From: Opisthorchis felineus
Lineage: Eukaryota > Platyhelminthes > Trematoda > Opisthorchiida > Opisthorchiidae
Length of the DNA stretch: 64,000 nt
Assembly: GCA_004794785.1 (NCBI GenBank)
Contig: SJOL01002255.1
Span: forward strand, 24,088 to 88,087
Direction of reading: 5' to 3'
The notes beneath the pieces were generated by a model. That model ran no database searches, was not told where the DNA came from, and saw only the letters and a list, made by a program, of their open reading frames with translations. This document shows, in pieces, positions 1 to 11,330 of this stretch (the first letter of the stretch is position 1; each line of letters starts with the position of its first letter). Position numbers and translations under genes: made by a program.

Positions 1-487
1 GGAAGAAGGAACTCTCCCGCGATAGATAAATTACCTACGCTTCATAGGTTACGCTGGTTAGGACATGTACTCCGCATGTCAGAAGACCGCCTGCCTCGCA
101 GAGCTTCCTTCGCCCAGCCCTGTGCTGAGTGGAAGCGACCGAGAGGTGGACAGTGTAAGACCTGGCAACGAAGTACGAAAACACTAACTAGTAAACTTAG
201 TCGGGTGGGCAACTGCCGCCTTCCTGGATGGGGACCCCGGGACTTAACTCACCAGTGGTTACTGACTTTGGCAGAAATGGCCCAATCGCGAGGTCAGTGG
301 TGCTCCTGCATCAAAGCTATCGCCTTCAATGCGCAGCTACCCAATCTCCCAACAAATTGAACATGCCTTCGCCTTCAAAGCTGGTTATACGTTCCACATA
401 CCCGTTTTCCGGTGATTGAAACTGTAGCAGCTGGAACCAATGTGCCTATGATACACGGTTTATAGCTGATAAATTGAATTGAATTGA
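1..487 (+). mobile_element. RTE-like non-LTR retrotransposon, 3' end of the ORF plus 3' UTR (cut by window edge)
   Basis: The frame reading LRWLGHVLRM then RLPRR, RGGQCKTWQ and RLPGWGPRD up to a stop at 358-360 is the C-terminal tail that follows the reverse transcriptase in RTE/CR1-type elements. The element enters from before position 1, so only the last ~120 codons are present. A 3' UTR of about 100 bases follows, containing GTAGCAGCTGGAACCA and ending in a simple tail of AATTG-type units at 472-495. The same tail protein and 3' UTR recur at 56640-57235 on the other strand and, more diverged, at 9870-10330. This frame has no internal stop, so the copy looks fairly young. It is a retrotransposon remnant, not a host gene. 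Confidence 0.8.
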
Positions 488-1552
488 ACTGAATTGGTAT
501 TGTATCCTGGCGGAAGAGAATGGGAAATCTCTTCTGAAAATGTTGGATCCGGTGGAAGATTGGGTGGCGGAGGTCAAACTACGGATGAACGCAGTTAACT
601 GTCAGCACCTATCTATGGGCAGAACACTAAGGAATACGTCGTATTCCACAAGTTGTCAAATGACACCGCGAGAAGTCCATAACCTAGGCAACGTTACTCG
701 CAGCAATCTTAAAACGAAAGCTATGATTAATGTTAAAAAAATTCTGTGGACCTCTCGACCTTCAGTCTCACGTTACAACACTTTGTGCCAAGGGGACTGC
801 GCCAACACTAATGTCGACGCTAATTGACCAATCATGGAGTGCGGAGTAACGGCGTACTGTCCATACACGAAGGACGGTAATTTACAACCAGAATGGGTGC
901 AGAGACTTGCAAAGAGAAAGGTCCCAGGTTTGAAGAATCTCAGTTACATTGATTGCTGCCCCTGACTTGTTTATCCTCGAATAAAACTGCATTCACGCTG
1001 ATATAATTCTTCCTTTCCTGGCGTTGGGCGACCGGTTGTGGAATTGCTCTTTCGCCAGGTAAAGACGACCACTGGAGGGTATGAGTGCATGCTTAAAAAG
1101 TGGCAACGGTGTTCAGCTTGTATCGTAAGGCAACGAATTTATGGAATGACCTTCTTAGGAGTGTTGGTGCACTCACAGCTGAGGCTTTTAAGCGATGGCT
1201 CACCGCACATCAGTTGGAAGTTCGAGTCGGAACCAGGATGGGTCTATCCTAAACCCCTTCGCAATTCCGCCAACAGGCTACCTTCTGGTACGCTATCAAG
1301 GCAGGATGCGGCTGACATGGACCTTCGAGTCATCTGTTCCCTTCAATTTCATTCTAACGGAAAGCGAAAATCCAGACGAAGCCGCGGTGAATGTCAAGAA
1401 TTTTCATCCAGTTATGACGGCTACGATTCGTGTTTTTGAAGCTCCGTCCACAAAGACAAGCGAATCGAAGATATGACTCTGACACCAATTTGAACTTCGG
1501 TGACATTTTTGATAAGCTATTGATGCGCTAATGTCTGGTATACTGTGAGCTC
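488..1552. other. No recognisable gene
   Basis: Short open frames occur, the longest at 1038-1439 and 1195-1476, but they overlap in different frames and match no family I know. I see no splice-bounded exon or repeat with a recognisable partner here. Confidence 0.4.
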
Positions 1553-1735
1553 GGGATAGCTCAGTGGTTGAGGTGCAAACAACCGGGAGGTCCGTGGTTC
1601 GAACCCAAATCCGGCATCTCCGTTGCTCCTGTCTAGGCTTGCATAACCTGCAAGCATCTGAACTCTCGTGCCTCCGTTGGGTGACATGCCAGCTAGGTAC
1701 TTAAAGAATGTTACAACAGAACGACGACGACGGGA
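1553..1735 (+). repeat. tRNA-derived SINE (family 1), old copy
   Basis: It starts with a tRNA-like head: A-box-like ATAGCTCAGTGG, then B-box GGTTCGAACCC about 35 bases later. The family body follows (CTGTCTAGGCTTG, CTCGTGCCTCCGTTGGG, CAGCTAGGTAC, GTTACA). Many differences from the other copies, no clear target-site duplication and no T-rich tail mark it as an old insertion. Confidence 0.75.
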
Positions 1736-2149
1736 GGGAGTATTCGGTGGCGAACCATAATCTTCTGGATTGACAGGCTGACCAAGGTTTCCTCAGTGGT
1801 CTTATCGTCCTATTCAAATCCAGTTTTACTTATCTATAATTGCAGCTGCGGTTTGGTGCACAGGACAAAAAGCGAATCCCAAATAGGCATCCACTTTTCC
1901 GTACCCACAATCTTTGGCGATCACGCGGGGCTGCATCATCGTCGTCGACAGCATAACATCATCGTTCAATGCTGATGCTTCGCCACCGTACAACCATGAT
2001 TTATTTGGAAGCCTTATTTTTAAAAAAAGTGGACAAAGAAGGAACTTAGTGTTAGCCTGCCGCAATCAATCCGAGTGCCAACCCTGCAGACGGTCACTCA
2101 GGCAATCTGGATATAACTGACAACAAGTACGCCACTGACATCGATTAGC

Positions 2150-3720
2150 AGTCATATCTTGCAGCGTCTCCAACCAGGCTCAATAGGGATGACGCTGTCC
2201 TAAATCTGAAAGGCGAGTAGCACTGACAACACTCAAACGTTTCGTAATCTCGGTTCGGCATACGCACTACATGGCCTAACCAACGCATCTTCTGGTGCTG
2301 GACACATTCTTCAGTGTAAGTTGCCGTTGCACAACCGATAACTCGCTTTCTAAATGCCTCGTTACGGATTATCTGACACCAACCCGCACAAGCTATGGTT
2401 CTGAGACAACAGTTGTAGAACAGCTGAAGACGTCTCAGTTCCGCTGCTCGAACAGGCCAAGTCTCAGCAATACAACAAAACAGCCCGTACTGTAGCCTGA
2501 TGCACACGTCCCTTGAGGCTCAGGGATCTACCGCTTTGACGCGACAGGTGTCTCAAATTAGCAAACGCGATCCGGGCCTTGCAGGTTCGTGCATTGATCT
2601 CATCTGTCACACCACAATCGAAACTAATACAACTTTTAGGATACGTAAAACGCTCCACAACTTTGATTGCCTCTCTTTGGATTGTAAATGGTGTGTTCAA
2701 TGACCGCGTGTGCAGGAGCATGAACTTACACTTTGTGGGTGCAAAGCGTTTGTCTCATCAATCACGAAATTAAATAGGAATGGAGAGAGTGGGCACCCCT
2801 GACGGACACCGCTTTGTGACGGAAGCTTTTGGAGAGCTCTCTGTATACCCTCACACCCTCGGAAGTCTGAGAGTACAAATAACTCATTATGTTCACAAAC
2901 CTCCCAGGAATTCCTTGCTGAGCAAGCGTGTCAAGGAGAACAGACCGATCAACCCAGTCGAATGCTCCTTGGAAATTCAGTACTACTAAAATCTCCGATC
3001 GTTTATACGTATTGCGCTGTTGTAGCACCTAACAAAGTGTGAAGATTTGGTCAGCACAACCCCTTCTATGCCGGAATCCCGCTTGCTGCTGTCGAGTCTG
3101 TTTCGCGAGCCACCATAAGACGACGAAGCACAAGTGACGCCAACGGCCTCGTTACCACTGGCGTCAAGGTGATCCTCTTTTGGTTACCACACCCACCACT
3201 ATCCCCTTTTTCGAAAATGGGCACTATCGCCGACTCTCCTCAGTTGCCTGGTACAGTCTCCCTCTCCTAACTGCAGGCAAACAGATCAGAAAAACGCTGA
3301 CTGAAGACCTTGCTCCCATCTTTAAACAATGCGGGTGGGAGGTCATCCTGACCAGAATTTTGATGGCGCTTGAGGGAACGTATGCAGTCATAAACCTCCG
3401 AGACCTTAAGAGGTTCCACGTTCACCGTCCAGGGCTCTATGTCAGCTGTCGGTTCCAGATGAGTGGTGGCCACGATAACTGTTGTTCGAAGTTTTCGGCT
3501 CAACGGTTGAGACGTTCATCGTCATTCAAGATGGTCGTTCCATTCTGACTTTTGATGGTTTCACCCACAGGTGGTTCCCGGGGACCGGTCGCACGGATCA
3601 ACTGAGCTAATCTTCGTCCATTCCCGGCTTTCTGGACCTCTTTCATTTCCCTAGGTTTTCGTGTCCACCAGACCTCACAGACCTCGCACATTCACTTTCA
3701 CTTGAGTTCGTCGCGTCAAG
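2150..3720 (-). mobile_element. RTE-like non-LTR retrotransposon, degenerate reverse-transcriptase region
   Basis: Reading 3720 to 2150 on the - strand, frame-broken pieces appear in the order of an RTE-type polyprotein: a linker (GRRLAQLIRATG, 3691-3500), the start of the RT domain (SGQDDLPPALFKDG, 3503-3267), FR-RGCADQIFTL and GAFDWVDR of the palm (about 3100-2900), GVRQGCPLSPFLFN with VIDE (near 2800-2750), then directly APTKCK, the thumb/tail region (ERFTYPKSCIS, NARTCKARIAFANLRHL) and RWLGHVVRMP (2145-2507). The stretch between VIDE and APTKCK, where the catalytic YADD box belongs, is missing. Frameshifts and stops occur throughout, so it cannot encode an active enzyme. The 5' endonuclease part is not recognisable upstream of about 3720. 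Confidence 0.8.
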
Positions 3721-4683
3721 TGTGAGCCTGGTAGTGCCGTACCACAAGCAAAACTCCTAGCACTGTGCAAAGAGGTGGCGATCTCGTCCCGACGGTGGGG
3801 CAGCTGGAAGAGACTCGAGAAGACTATTCTGGTAAATTCGTCTAACATCCCGATCTGCCAGTCTGTCAGTTGCTAAGCGAGGTTAAGTCAACAGGATAAT
3901 CAACTCTCCTCTGCAGTATTATCCAGTGCAGTTTCAGGGCAGTACAACGGAGCCACAATGTATGAAAATAGTCCTACCCTTATCATCATCGACACCACTA
4001 AGCTCGTGTCAACGCTGATACTAGTGCTTACCTGCCATTCTTCTAGTGCATTATCACCGATTTCCTTCTCAGTGCACAACAGAGCTTCAGGTTTCCTCGC
4101 TGCTGATGGTAAGATCAACCCTGAAATTTTCATTGATTCCGTCTAGGCTTGGGCGGCATGGCTGTAGCTCAGCTCTAGTTCTTCATTCGCGTTCCGCGGT
4201 AGTTTCCGCACCATGCAGAAGCGCTTTTTTGATGAAGTTCACAGAATCCCTCTTCCTTACACAACAATCGTAGCACTAGTTCATCCGCACAGACGGACGA
4301 AAAGTGCAAGTGATGTTCAAGAAAAATCATCACGTGAACCGAACCGGAAGAACTAGACCTTAAGCTGGATCCAAACCCATGTAGGTTTCCCCATCGGTTT
4401 AAAACTTGATGACGTACCGCAACACACAAAATCCCTTGGCCTAACACAGATTTAGCTTGACTTAGCTGGTTAGTTTCCTTCCGCCTTAAATCTTGACTAA
4501 CCTCGTAACCTAGTCACTTGGCCTGACAAAGCTTTTGTGTCAAAAGCTAAACGTTGCCCAGCAAAAAATCTACCGATTGTTACCAAACTTTTCCGGAAAA
4601 GAGTAACAAGCTGTTGTGTTCGACGAAGGAAAGAGTGCTACGACAATCAGATTAAGGACGGCAAAGACTAAGGGTCGAGGGGG
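3721..4683. other. No recognisable gene
   Basis: This could be the decayed 5' part of the - strand element that ends near 3720, but I cannot see endonuclease motifs in any frame. The short frames at 3900-4133 and 4175-4447 match nothing I recognise. Confidence 0.4.
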
Positions 4684-4872
4684 GTGAGATGGCTCAGTGG
4701 TTATAGCGCGAATTTACTGACCAGAAGGTCCGTGGTTCGGACGCGACCTCTGCCTTTCGACTTCCTCTGTCTAGGCTTGGGCGACCTGGCAGTATTCCAG
4801 CCATCGTGCTTCCTCCGGGTGGAATAGCAGTTATGCACCGAAAGGGTGTTACAGCTGAACGATTTTTTTGTT
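4684..4872 (+). repeat. tRNA-derived SINE (family 1)
   Basis: A near-complete copy: GATGGCTCAGTGGTTA (A box), GGTCCGTGGTTCGGACG (B box with one change), the CTGTCTAGGCTTGGGC body and GTTACAGCTGAACGA, then a run of seven T at the 3' end, which would also serve as a Pol III stop. No flanking duplication is obvious. Confidence 0.85.
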
Positions 4873-4984
4873 ACTGAGAGCTAAAACGAGAAGTGATTTA
4901 GCAGTGAACGACGAAACGTTTTGAAAAACAGAGCAACTATACAACATAAGCGAGTTGCTGTCTCCCAGAGGTCAATCAGACCCA

Positions 4985-5570
4985 TTAGTGGTGGTCCGGA
5001 GGGACTTCCGGATGGAATCTAAGTGACGATTGAACTTCGTGGCAGCTCATTCCAGCTGCCGAGCTCAAACTCGGAAGATCTGGCGCGTTTAGTTGTTTCA
5101 GTTCTTTATTCATTGTCTCTAAGCGCTGGCATTCCCCTTAGCTTTAAGATGCTTTTATACCTCACATCAGCAAAGCCTTCTAGTTTTGTATGTGTTTTGA
5201 TGAGGTCACTCCCCATACATCTGTAAAGAGAGCAGTTCCGTTTCTTCCGCTTTGTCCTTGTGAAGCAGTCCTCAGTGACAAGCAACCCATTTGATGAACT
5301 GGCGCTGGATGCGCTTCAGCACTCCGACATCTTCAGATTGAGGTTCTATGCGATTTTCAAGGTGAGGTCTAACAGGGTCCCTGTGAAAAGGCATGAGCAT
5401 CCGGGGCATTCTGTATGTACCTGCATGTCTCCGCTGGTTCTCTTCGTGGTTAGCCTTTCTAGATGCCAGCAGACACTGAGTGAAGGGCTTAAAGTCAGCT
5501 TCCACTTGACTCTCCAGGTCCCTGACACTGCCGCAAAGAAACCTGACTTCTTGTTTGTGGTCTTCCATTA
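4985..5570 (-). mobile_element. CR1-like non-LTR retrotransposon, 3' end of the RT ORF
   Basis: On the - strand, frame pieces read LKRIQRQFIKWV (about 5300), then GSDLIKTHTKL with GFADVRY (about 5230-5130), and finally WNELP at 5054-5040. This order is the C-terminal end of CR1/Jockey-type reverse transcriptases, where the family pattern is a lysine-rich RRF block, then RLRGDLI, then WN-LP near the stop. The reading frame shifts between blocks. Sequence further upstream, up to about 6140 on this strand, may belong to the same element but shows no motif I can name. Confidence 0.65.
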
Positions 5571-7595
5571 CCCATTGAGCTACACTGGGAGTTTCTCCTT
5601 ATCTCTTGCAGGGTTCCTCATAGCAGATTGGTTAGTCCATCTAGGTTCGACGACCACAACCCCATTGATCTCTAGGCTGGATCGTGAACACGTTAAGCGA
5701 CATAATCCATAAGAACCTGTGCCACTGTTGCAGTATGCTAGCACCTACCTGCTGTGTTGAGTTCAGATTTTTGAGTCAAAGACTGTGGTTTAGCACCATA
5801 ATAGCCCTTCTGTTTGGGTTTGATACACTGACGGTACCCCAGTTTATGTACAACCGTGGACGTCACAAGTAAAAGTATTGTTATGCCATGTCGACCATCT
5901 CGTGGCGTCATCAGCCCTATCGCCTTACTTGCTGCGTACAGCGGAGCAGGTAGGCGAAATTATGCTACCTCCGATGTCCCTCTTTTTACACTTATGTATT
6001 CCTTCATCTCACCAATCCCACCTAATTGTGAGTACTCTCTCTCTCTCTCAGCAGGTCCCAGCACTAGGATTGACAGCTTTATTCGCTTTACGTCACTCTT
6101 AGTGTCCGTCTCCGGAAACAGCCCCGACCACCTCGAAATCAAATCTCAAAACTCAAAAGCCAGTCTACTTAGCTGTTTTTAATATTCACTCTATGATGCA
6201 AGCAGTACAACAAGCTGCTCTTGCTCGCACTCTGGATTTCACCTGCATTGCTGTATGTCTCGGAATGGAAGCACTGATTGAATTTGCTGCTCCGTCACAT
6301 TCTTCCCTCTTCCTGGGAGACTGCATCTATCCATAGTTTCGGAGGTCACTAAAACTGGATATGCAGGGGGTGAATATCGAGTTGAGCTATTTTGCTGAGG
6401 CGTCGCTGCTCAATTGGGCACCTGTTGATAGTCCACTCTGTGTGGTTCGTTTGGTAAACTCCTCTGAGAGGATTTCGAAAGCGGTTCATCGCCCCTGTTT
6501 ATTGTACCTGCTTATGTCCTAAGACCCCTAGCTCTGAATCTGCCGAAGACAGTTTCTGTGTCGCACTAGGTGTTATCATAAAACCTGTTGAAAGCACAAG
6601 CATCGTTGTGAGTGCTGGTGTCAGGAATGCACAAGGCTTCTGAGATTCATTTTGGTGATCACCTTGGATTAGATACGAGACGCACGCGAAGATCACCTGT
6701 TGCACCTGCGTGCTGCGTGCACAGTTTTTTTACAGTACCAACCTCTGGAGCAGCGGAAGTCGCCTAACTATCTGGTACCTATCAACGTACCTGCTTCTAA
6801 TCGAAAGGCACTGACCGGTGACTTCAGCGCCGTCCTTGGGCACAGCAAATAGAAAATCATCTAAACCACGAGAATGTTTGAGGGGGAAGCGAAAAGACTG
6901 CGACGGAGCAGTAATTCAATTACAGTGCTTGCGTTCCGGGTTCATATTCTTGACAGAAACACAATACAGATGGAATGTGGCGTGCGAGAAAGAACAGCTC
7001 GTCCTGCTAGCGTCATAATGCGAACATCCCGACCTAAAGCTTTCACCTCGTCGTGATGGTGGGGCTTCTGTGCTGTAATGACCATGTTTGCTATGTTTGC
7101 TGGAACTCAGTTCCTAAAGGTTCAACCATGCCAGAAAGACCAACGGGGAGCAACTCGAGGAACAATAACGAGTCCCGGTATCCTGATAAATGGTGTTATG
7201 AGGTTTGGAGGTAACTTCGTACTGTCTCGTGCAATGGGATTTGGAAGGCAGCAGGGCGTTTCCTTCAGACGACCAGCATCTCCACATTAACGGAAGCAGT
7301 GATGCTGCCTTTCCCCGAAAAAGAATGTCGGCCCTAGAAACCTCTCACTCTGATCGCCCAACGGTTGACCGTGACCGCCGACGCATTATTCAATGCGATC
7401 GAAATCTGTCTCAAACCAAAGAGCCTTCTCCCCACAAGTGCTTCAACTAAGTCCTTCCGGCTCATTAAACTGTCAATCATCTAACTGTCGCTCAGTATTT
7501 GCGCTTCTACCCATTGAAATAGATAAAAAAAGAACCCTTATTAACTTCAAGGGATCCGTTCCACACCACTGCTCACACCTTGTTCCCTCTTTCAA
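5571..7595. other. No recognisable gene
   Basis: Several frames of 60-110 codons occur on both strands, with no recognisable domain. A short CT repeat lies at 6037-6049 just before CAG, which resembles a 3' splice site on the + strand, but no open frame after it carries recognisable coding sequence. Confidence 0.35.
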
Positions 7596-10335
7596 TCCGA
7601 AACACGCATCGAAGACCCTAGTTCGGTCGTACGTCTCAAACCGCTCGGGACGAACCCGAATTCCTCGCACTTTACTGTTCGAGTGTCTGATGATCCTGAT
7701 GCAATGGCTCGTGGTATCTATGTCGTGGTGTTTGTGCTTAGCCCCAGGGCTGAATGTGCCTTACTGGACCGGATTTCAGTGCACAGTCGTCTTTGCGTTG
7801 TTAGGTTGACTGGCCCAATCAAGATTAATACACCACGGCGCCTTAAACGGCGTTTGTTTGTGTTACCATACGATCTGACAGATGGCAACTCTGAAACTGA
7901 GAAAGACAACTTCTATCGAGATTTGTCACGGTTATTCCCATCGGCGATAAGTATAGATTCTGGCAGGTGATATGAATGCTCAGGTTAGCTAAGTCCGGAG
8001 GAAGCTCATCTTGGTGGCCGATTTGGGGTTGATGCTCACCGCACAGATAATGGGGAACGACTTCTTCAATTATATGCTGAGCAGCATTTGTTTCTAGCTA
8101 GCACAAACTTTCAGCACAAGCGCTCACGCCATGAGAGCTGGAGGCCACGCCGCAAACTTGCCGTCGACTCATTTGTACCATGTGACAGTCAGTTACCGAT
8201 GGAGAGGTTCGATACAAGATTATTGTTCATTTTGGATAACGACATTGTGCGGGCACGCGTAGCTATTTGATTCCTCTGTGGAACACGTTGGATGAAGCAA
8301 AGCCATTCAGTAGCTCGACAATATCGAGTTGAGTTAGCTGAGAGGCTCCCAGAACTCGATGACAAAGGTCGCAGTTTGGATGAAGATTGAAGAAAGATGA
8401 AGTGGGCTTGATTGCAGCTTTAGAAACCGCCTGCCTGAGGTCGCTCACACACCCCAGTGAACACTGAATCTCATCTGATAGAAGTGGAATAATAAATATC
8501 CTGAGGATTGACTGAGAGCGCTAGCTTATTGCGAAAGCCCAGGAAATGGAAAAAGTCTTTATAGCGGGGAATAATCGCACCTTGTTCTAGCCAGTCGGGT
8601 TGACCGGTCCGAGGAGGGTGGGTGTTAATGAAACGATCTTCGTTGAAGATGGGACCTCAATCCATTCACAGAAACGCCATTTGAACGATGGGCTGAACAC
8701 TTTGAAGAACAGTTCAGCTGGTTCCCATCAACCTACCCTTTGGAAGGACTGACTGAACCCAAGTGGAACGTCGACATCAGTCCGCCATCGACAATGGAGG
8801 TCCAGCGGGCAATCTTATTGCTTCAACACAACAGTGCACCTGTACCCAACGGTTTGCACCCTGCACTCTTCAAAGAAGGTGGTGAGTCCGTTGTGGCTAA
8901 CATAACGGCCCTGCTACAGAATGTTTGAACTGAGAAGAAAGTTCCAACAGAATGGAGCTTCTCGGCGGTGATATCCGTATTCAAAAAGGGTGCAAGGACT
9001 TCGTGCGGGAACCACCGGGGCATCAGCTCAGTGGCTTCCGACCTGTTCTCTGGCACTATCCTACGCAAGTTAATCCGTCATCGAGAGAGTCAAGCTCGCG
9101 AGAATCCATCTGAGTTTCGCCCTGGCCGGGCTTGCATCGATCATATCTTCACTTTGCGACAAATGTTGGAACTGCGGCACTCTTTCTGACGACCAACAGT
9201 GGTCGTATTCATCGATTTCAGACTCCAATAATCGTCAGAAACCATCTAAGTGTCTTGCAATGAAGGGTATCCATTATAAATTATTGTCCCTTGTGAAGCC
9301 TCCTCCCGTGGACGCGTAAACGTCCACGGCAAATTCTGAGTTCACCACACCCGTTGGTGACAGGCAAGGTTGTCCCCTCTCGCTTTTTCTTTTCAACTTC
9401 TTAATCGATATGATGCTGGGATCTTTTTCACCTGCCTCGAATACCTCGGAGATCGAGACACTCCCGGGGCGTTCGCTGACGTTATTGCTCTTCTTGGATC
9501 TGGCTGTTTAGAAATGCAAGCTATTTTAAATAAAAATCATTCTGATGCACAGTTCTGTATGCACTTCGCATGTGTAAAGTATTGCTACAAGATTGGGTGG
9601 GATAAAACCTAAGCTTCATGTTTGCCGATGAACCGGTCGATACACTAGATGAGTTCGTGCACCTGGGCGGCTGCATAAATCCCAGCTGCCTGGCGAGAGA
9701 CAAAAGACGTGACATCAGCTACGTCTGGAATACTTTCGAAGGCCATCTATGTTTGACCATCGATGTCTTCGAAACGTTACGTGGGTCTGATACGAGCGTC
9801 AGTTCAGTAATGCTTAGGTATGCCAGATTGTTTTGGGGTAATTTCGTTCTGCGTCGATAGACCAGCCAGTTGCACTCCACAGGTTACGGTGGTTAGGCCG
9901 TATACTTCGCATTTCTGAGGACCATTTGCCTCACCCAGGCTTTTATTGGATGGAGACGAACCAGGGGTGGTCAGTCCATGGCTTGACAATGAAGCGCTGA
10001 TGCCTTTATTAGTAAACTCAGTCACTTTGCTAACTGCCATCTCCCGGGTTGGGACCGTGGGACGGGGCGAACTAATGGTTAATAACCCTGAGAATTATGA
10101 CTGTGCCACGTAGCCAATGACAGTCTTATATCAGAGCTTTCGCCCTCACTGCATAGTTTTCACTCCTTGCCATAGCGGGTAAACAGTACCATTCGACGTC
10201 GATGAGATGGTCGCACCATAGCCTCCAACGTGTGACTCTCATTTCATTATTCTCCTTATCTTCGATGAACGAAGCTGTAGCAGATGAAATAACTGCTCTT
10301 TGATACATGGTTTGTGAGCTGAACAACTAAAGTGA
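7596..10335 (+). mobile_element. RTE-like non-LTR retrotransposon, nearly full-length but inactivated
   Basis: Pieces of an RTE-type polyprotein lie in order with many frameshifts. Apurinic-type endonuclease: SDDPDAMARGIY and LSPRAECALLD (7683-7970), then FLASTNFQHKRSRHESWRP (about 8088-8160). RT: GISSVASDLFSGTILRKLI and SEFRPGRACIDHIFTLRQML (8968-9189), VVVFIDFRLQ, GDRQGCPLSLFLFNF (about 9355-9405). The position of the YADD box (about 9450-9510) no longer reads as such. Tail: FDHRCLRN (about 9760) and LRWLGRILRISEDHLP (about 9885-9930). A 3' UTR at 10100-10335 resembles the one at 361-470 (GTAGCAG, TGATACA-GGTTT, AGCTGA). This is the oldest of the three related copies in the window. Confidence 0.8.
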
Positions 10336-10921
10336 AGGCAAGTAGAAAATGTGGTGCCTAAATTGTCTATAATAATTGCAACACAAACCTAATTGCTACA
10401 AGATGAGAAATGAGTATTCCGGATATCCCACATTCAAAAGACCTAGCAACTGAACTTTAGTTACCGGTCTTCAGTGGATTGCGAAACCAATATGTTGCCA
10501 TGCCGCCATGCTTTACCATCGATCAAAGGACCCCCTGAATTAACCATTCTTTTCGGTCTTGGAAACCGGGGTATTCCACTCCTGACATACATGGCAGCGC
10601 AAATTAATTGATGCTAGTGCTGTGATGCATGCTTCCTGGACACCTCGAAGAACCTGTTCTCACAATTGTATTACTTATATGGCCGCTGTCGGTTCTCCTG
10701 CCATCATGATATACCACATTACTGCATCCTGTTCGCTGCTTCTTTACTCTAGCTCAGAGCGTTCGCACGCTGAGACTTATTAAACAACAAGGTCTCAACG
10801 CATGTATGATGCCTGATCTCAGATGAGTAATCTCTTTGAATTCCATGACAATGAGTAACCGAGTAACATACAAATCGCGCTGCTCCGGTGACTTGGCGGT
10901 TTCAGTATCAGGGCTAGCTAA
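10336..10921. other. No recognisable gene
   Basis: No frame longer than 60 codons and no repeat family recognised. It separates the RTE-like element from the nested SINEs. Confidence 0.4.
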
Positions 10922-11330
10922 AAACCTTTCAGATGTAGCACCTTTTTGCCGCATAACTGCTGTGTAACCCGAAGGAAGCACGAGGGGTTAGACACCGCCG
11001 GGGTACCCAAGCGTAGACGGGGGCTTTCGAGACTCCGGAGTTATAAATAATGATCGTTCAGCTGTGACACCCTTTCGGTGCCTAGCTTCCATGCTACCCG
11101 AAGGAAGCAGGAGAGCTGGGATACTGCCAGGTTGCCCAAGCCTAGATAGAGGAAGTCGAGAGGCAGAGGTCGGGTTCGAACCACGGACCTCCCGGTCAGT
11201 AAATTCGCGCTCTAACCACTGAGCCATCTCGCGAGTTGGGCTCTCTTTCCGGAGTTGGGCTTTAACCACAAATTTTCCGGTCAATAGCTTCGCACTTCAC
11301 CCACTGAGTTATCTCGAGCTCGGGACTAGC
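10922..11330 (-). repeat. Old family 1 SINE, split by a younger SINE
   Basis: The head is at 11330-11257 on the - strand (GATAACTCAGTGGGTGAAG as the A-box region) and the 3' body at 11042-10922 (GCTTGGGTACC, CTCGTGCTTCCTTCGGG, AAAGGTGCTACA). A younger copy occupies the middle, flanked by the 9-base duplication TCCGGAGTT at 11034-11042 and 11248-11256. Removing the insert and one duplicate joins the two parts into one colinear SINE. Confidence 0.8.
11043..11247 (-). repeat. Young family 1 SINE inserted into another SINE
   Basis: A well-preserved copy on the - strand with A box TGGCTCAGTGG, B box GGTTCGAACCC and the full body to GTCACAGCTGAACGATCATT. It is bounded by exact 9-base direct repeats (TCCGGAGTT), the signature of target-primed retrotransposition. 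Its position inside another SINE gives a relative age. Confidence 0.85.

Noticed and set aside
1038..1476. Two overlapping + strand frames of 133 and 93 codons
   Set aside because: Different frames over the same bases, no recognisable motifs and no repeat partner in the window.
10988..11284. Open frames with a shared peptide ([19 protein letters not shown] type), also at 16103-16408, 19836-20273, 30893-31378 and 42246-42539
   Set aside because: They are translations of the family 1 SINE, open by chance in several copies and both orientations. They should not be annotated as proteins.
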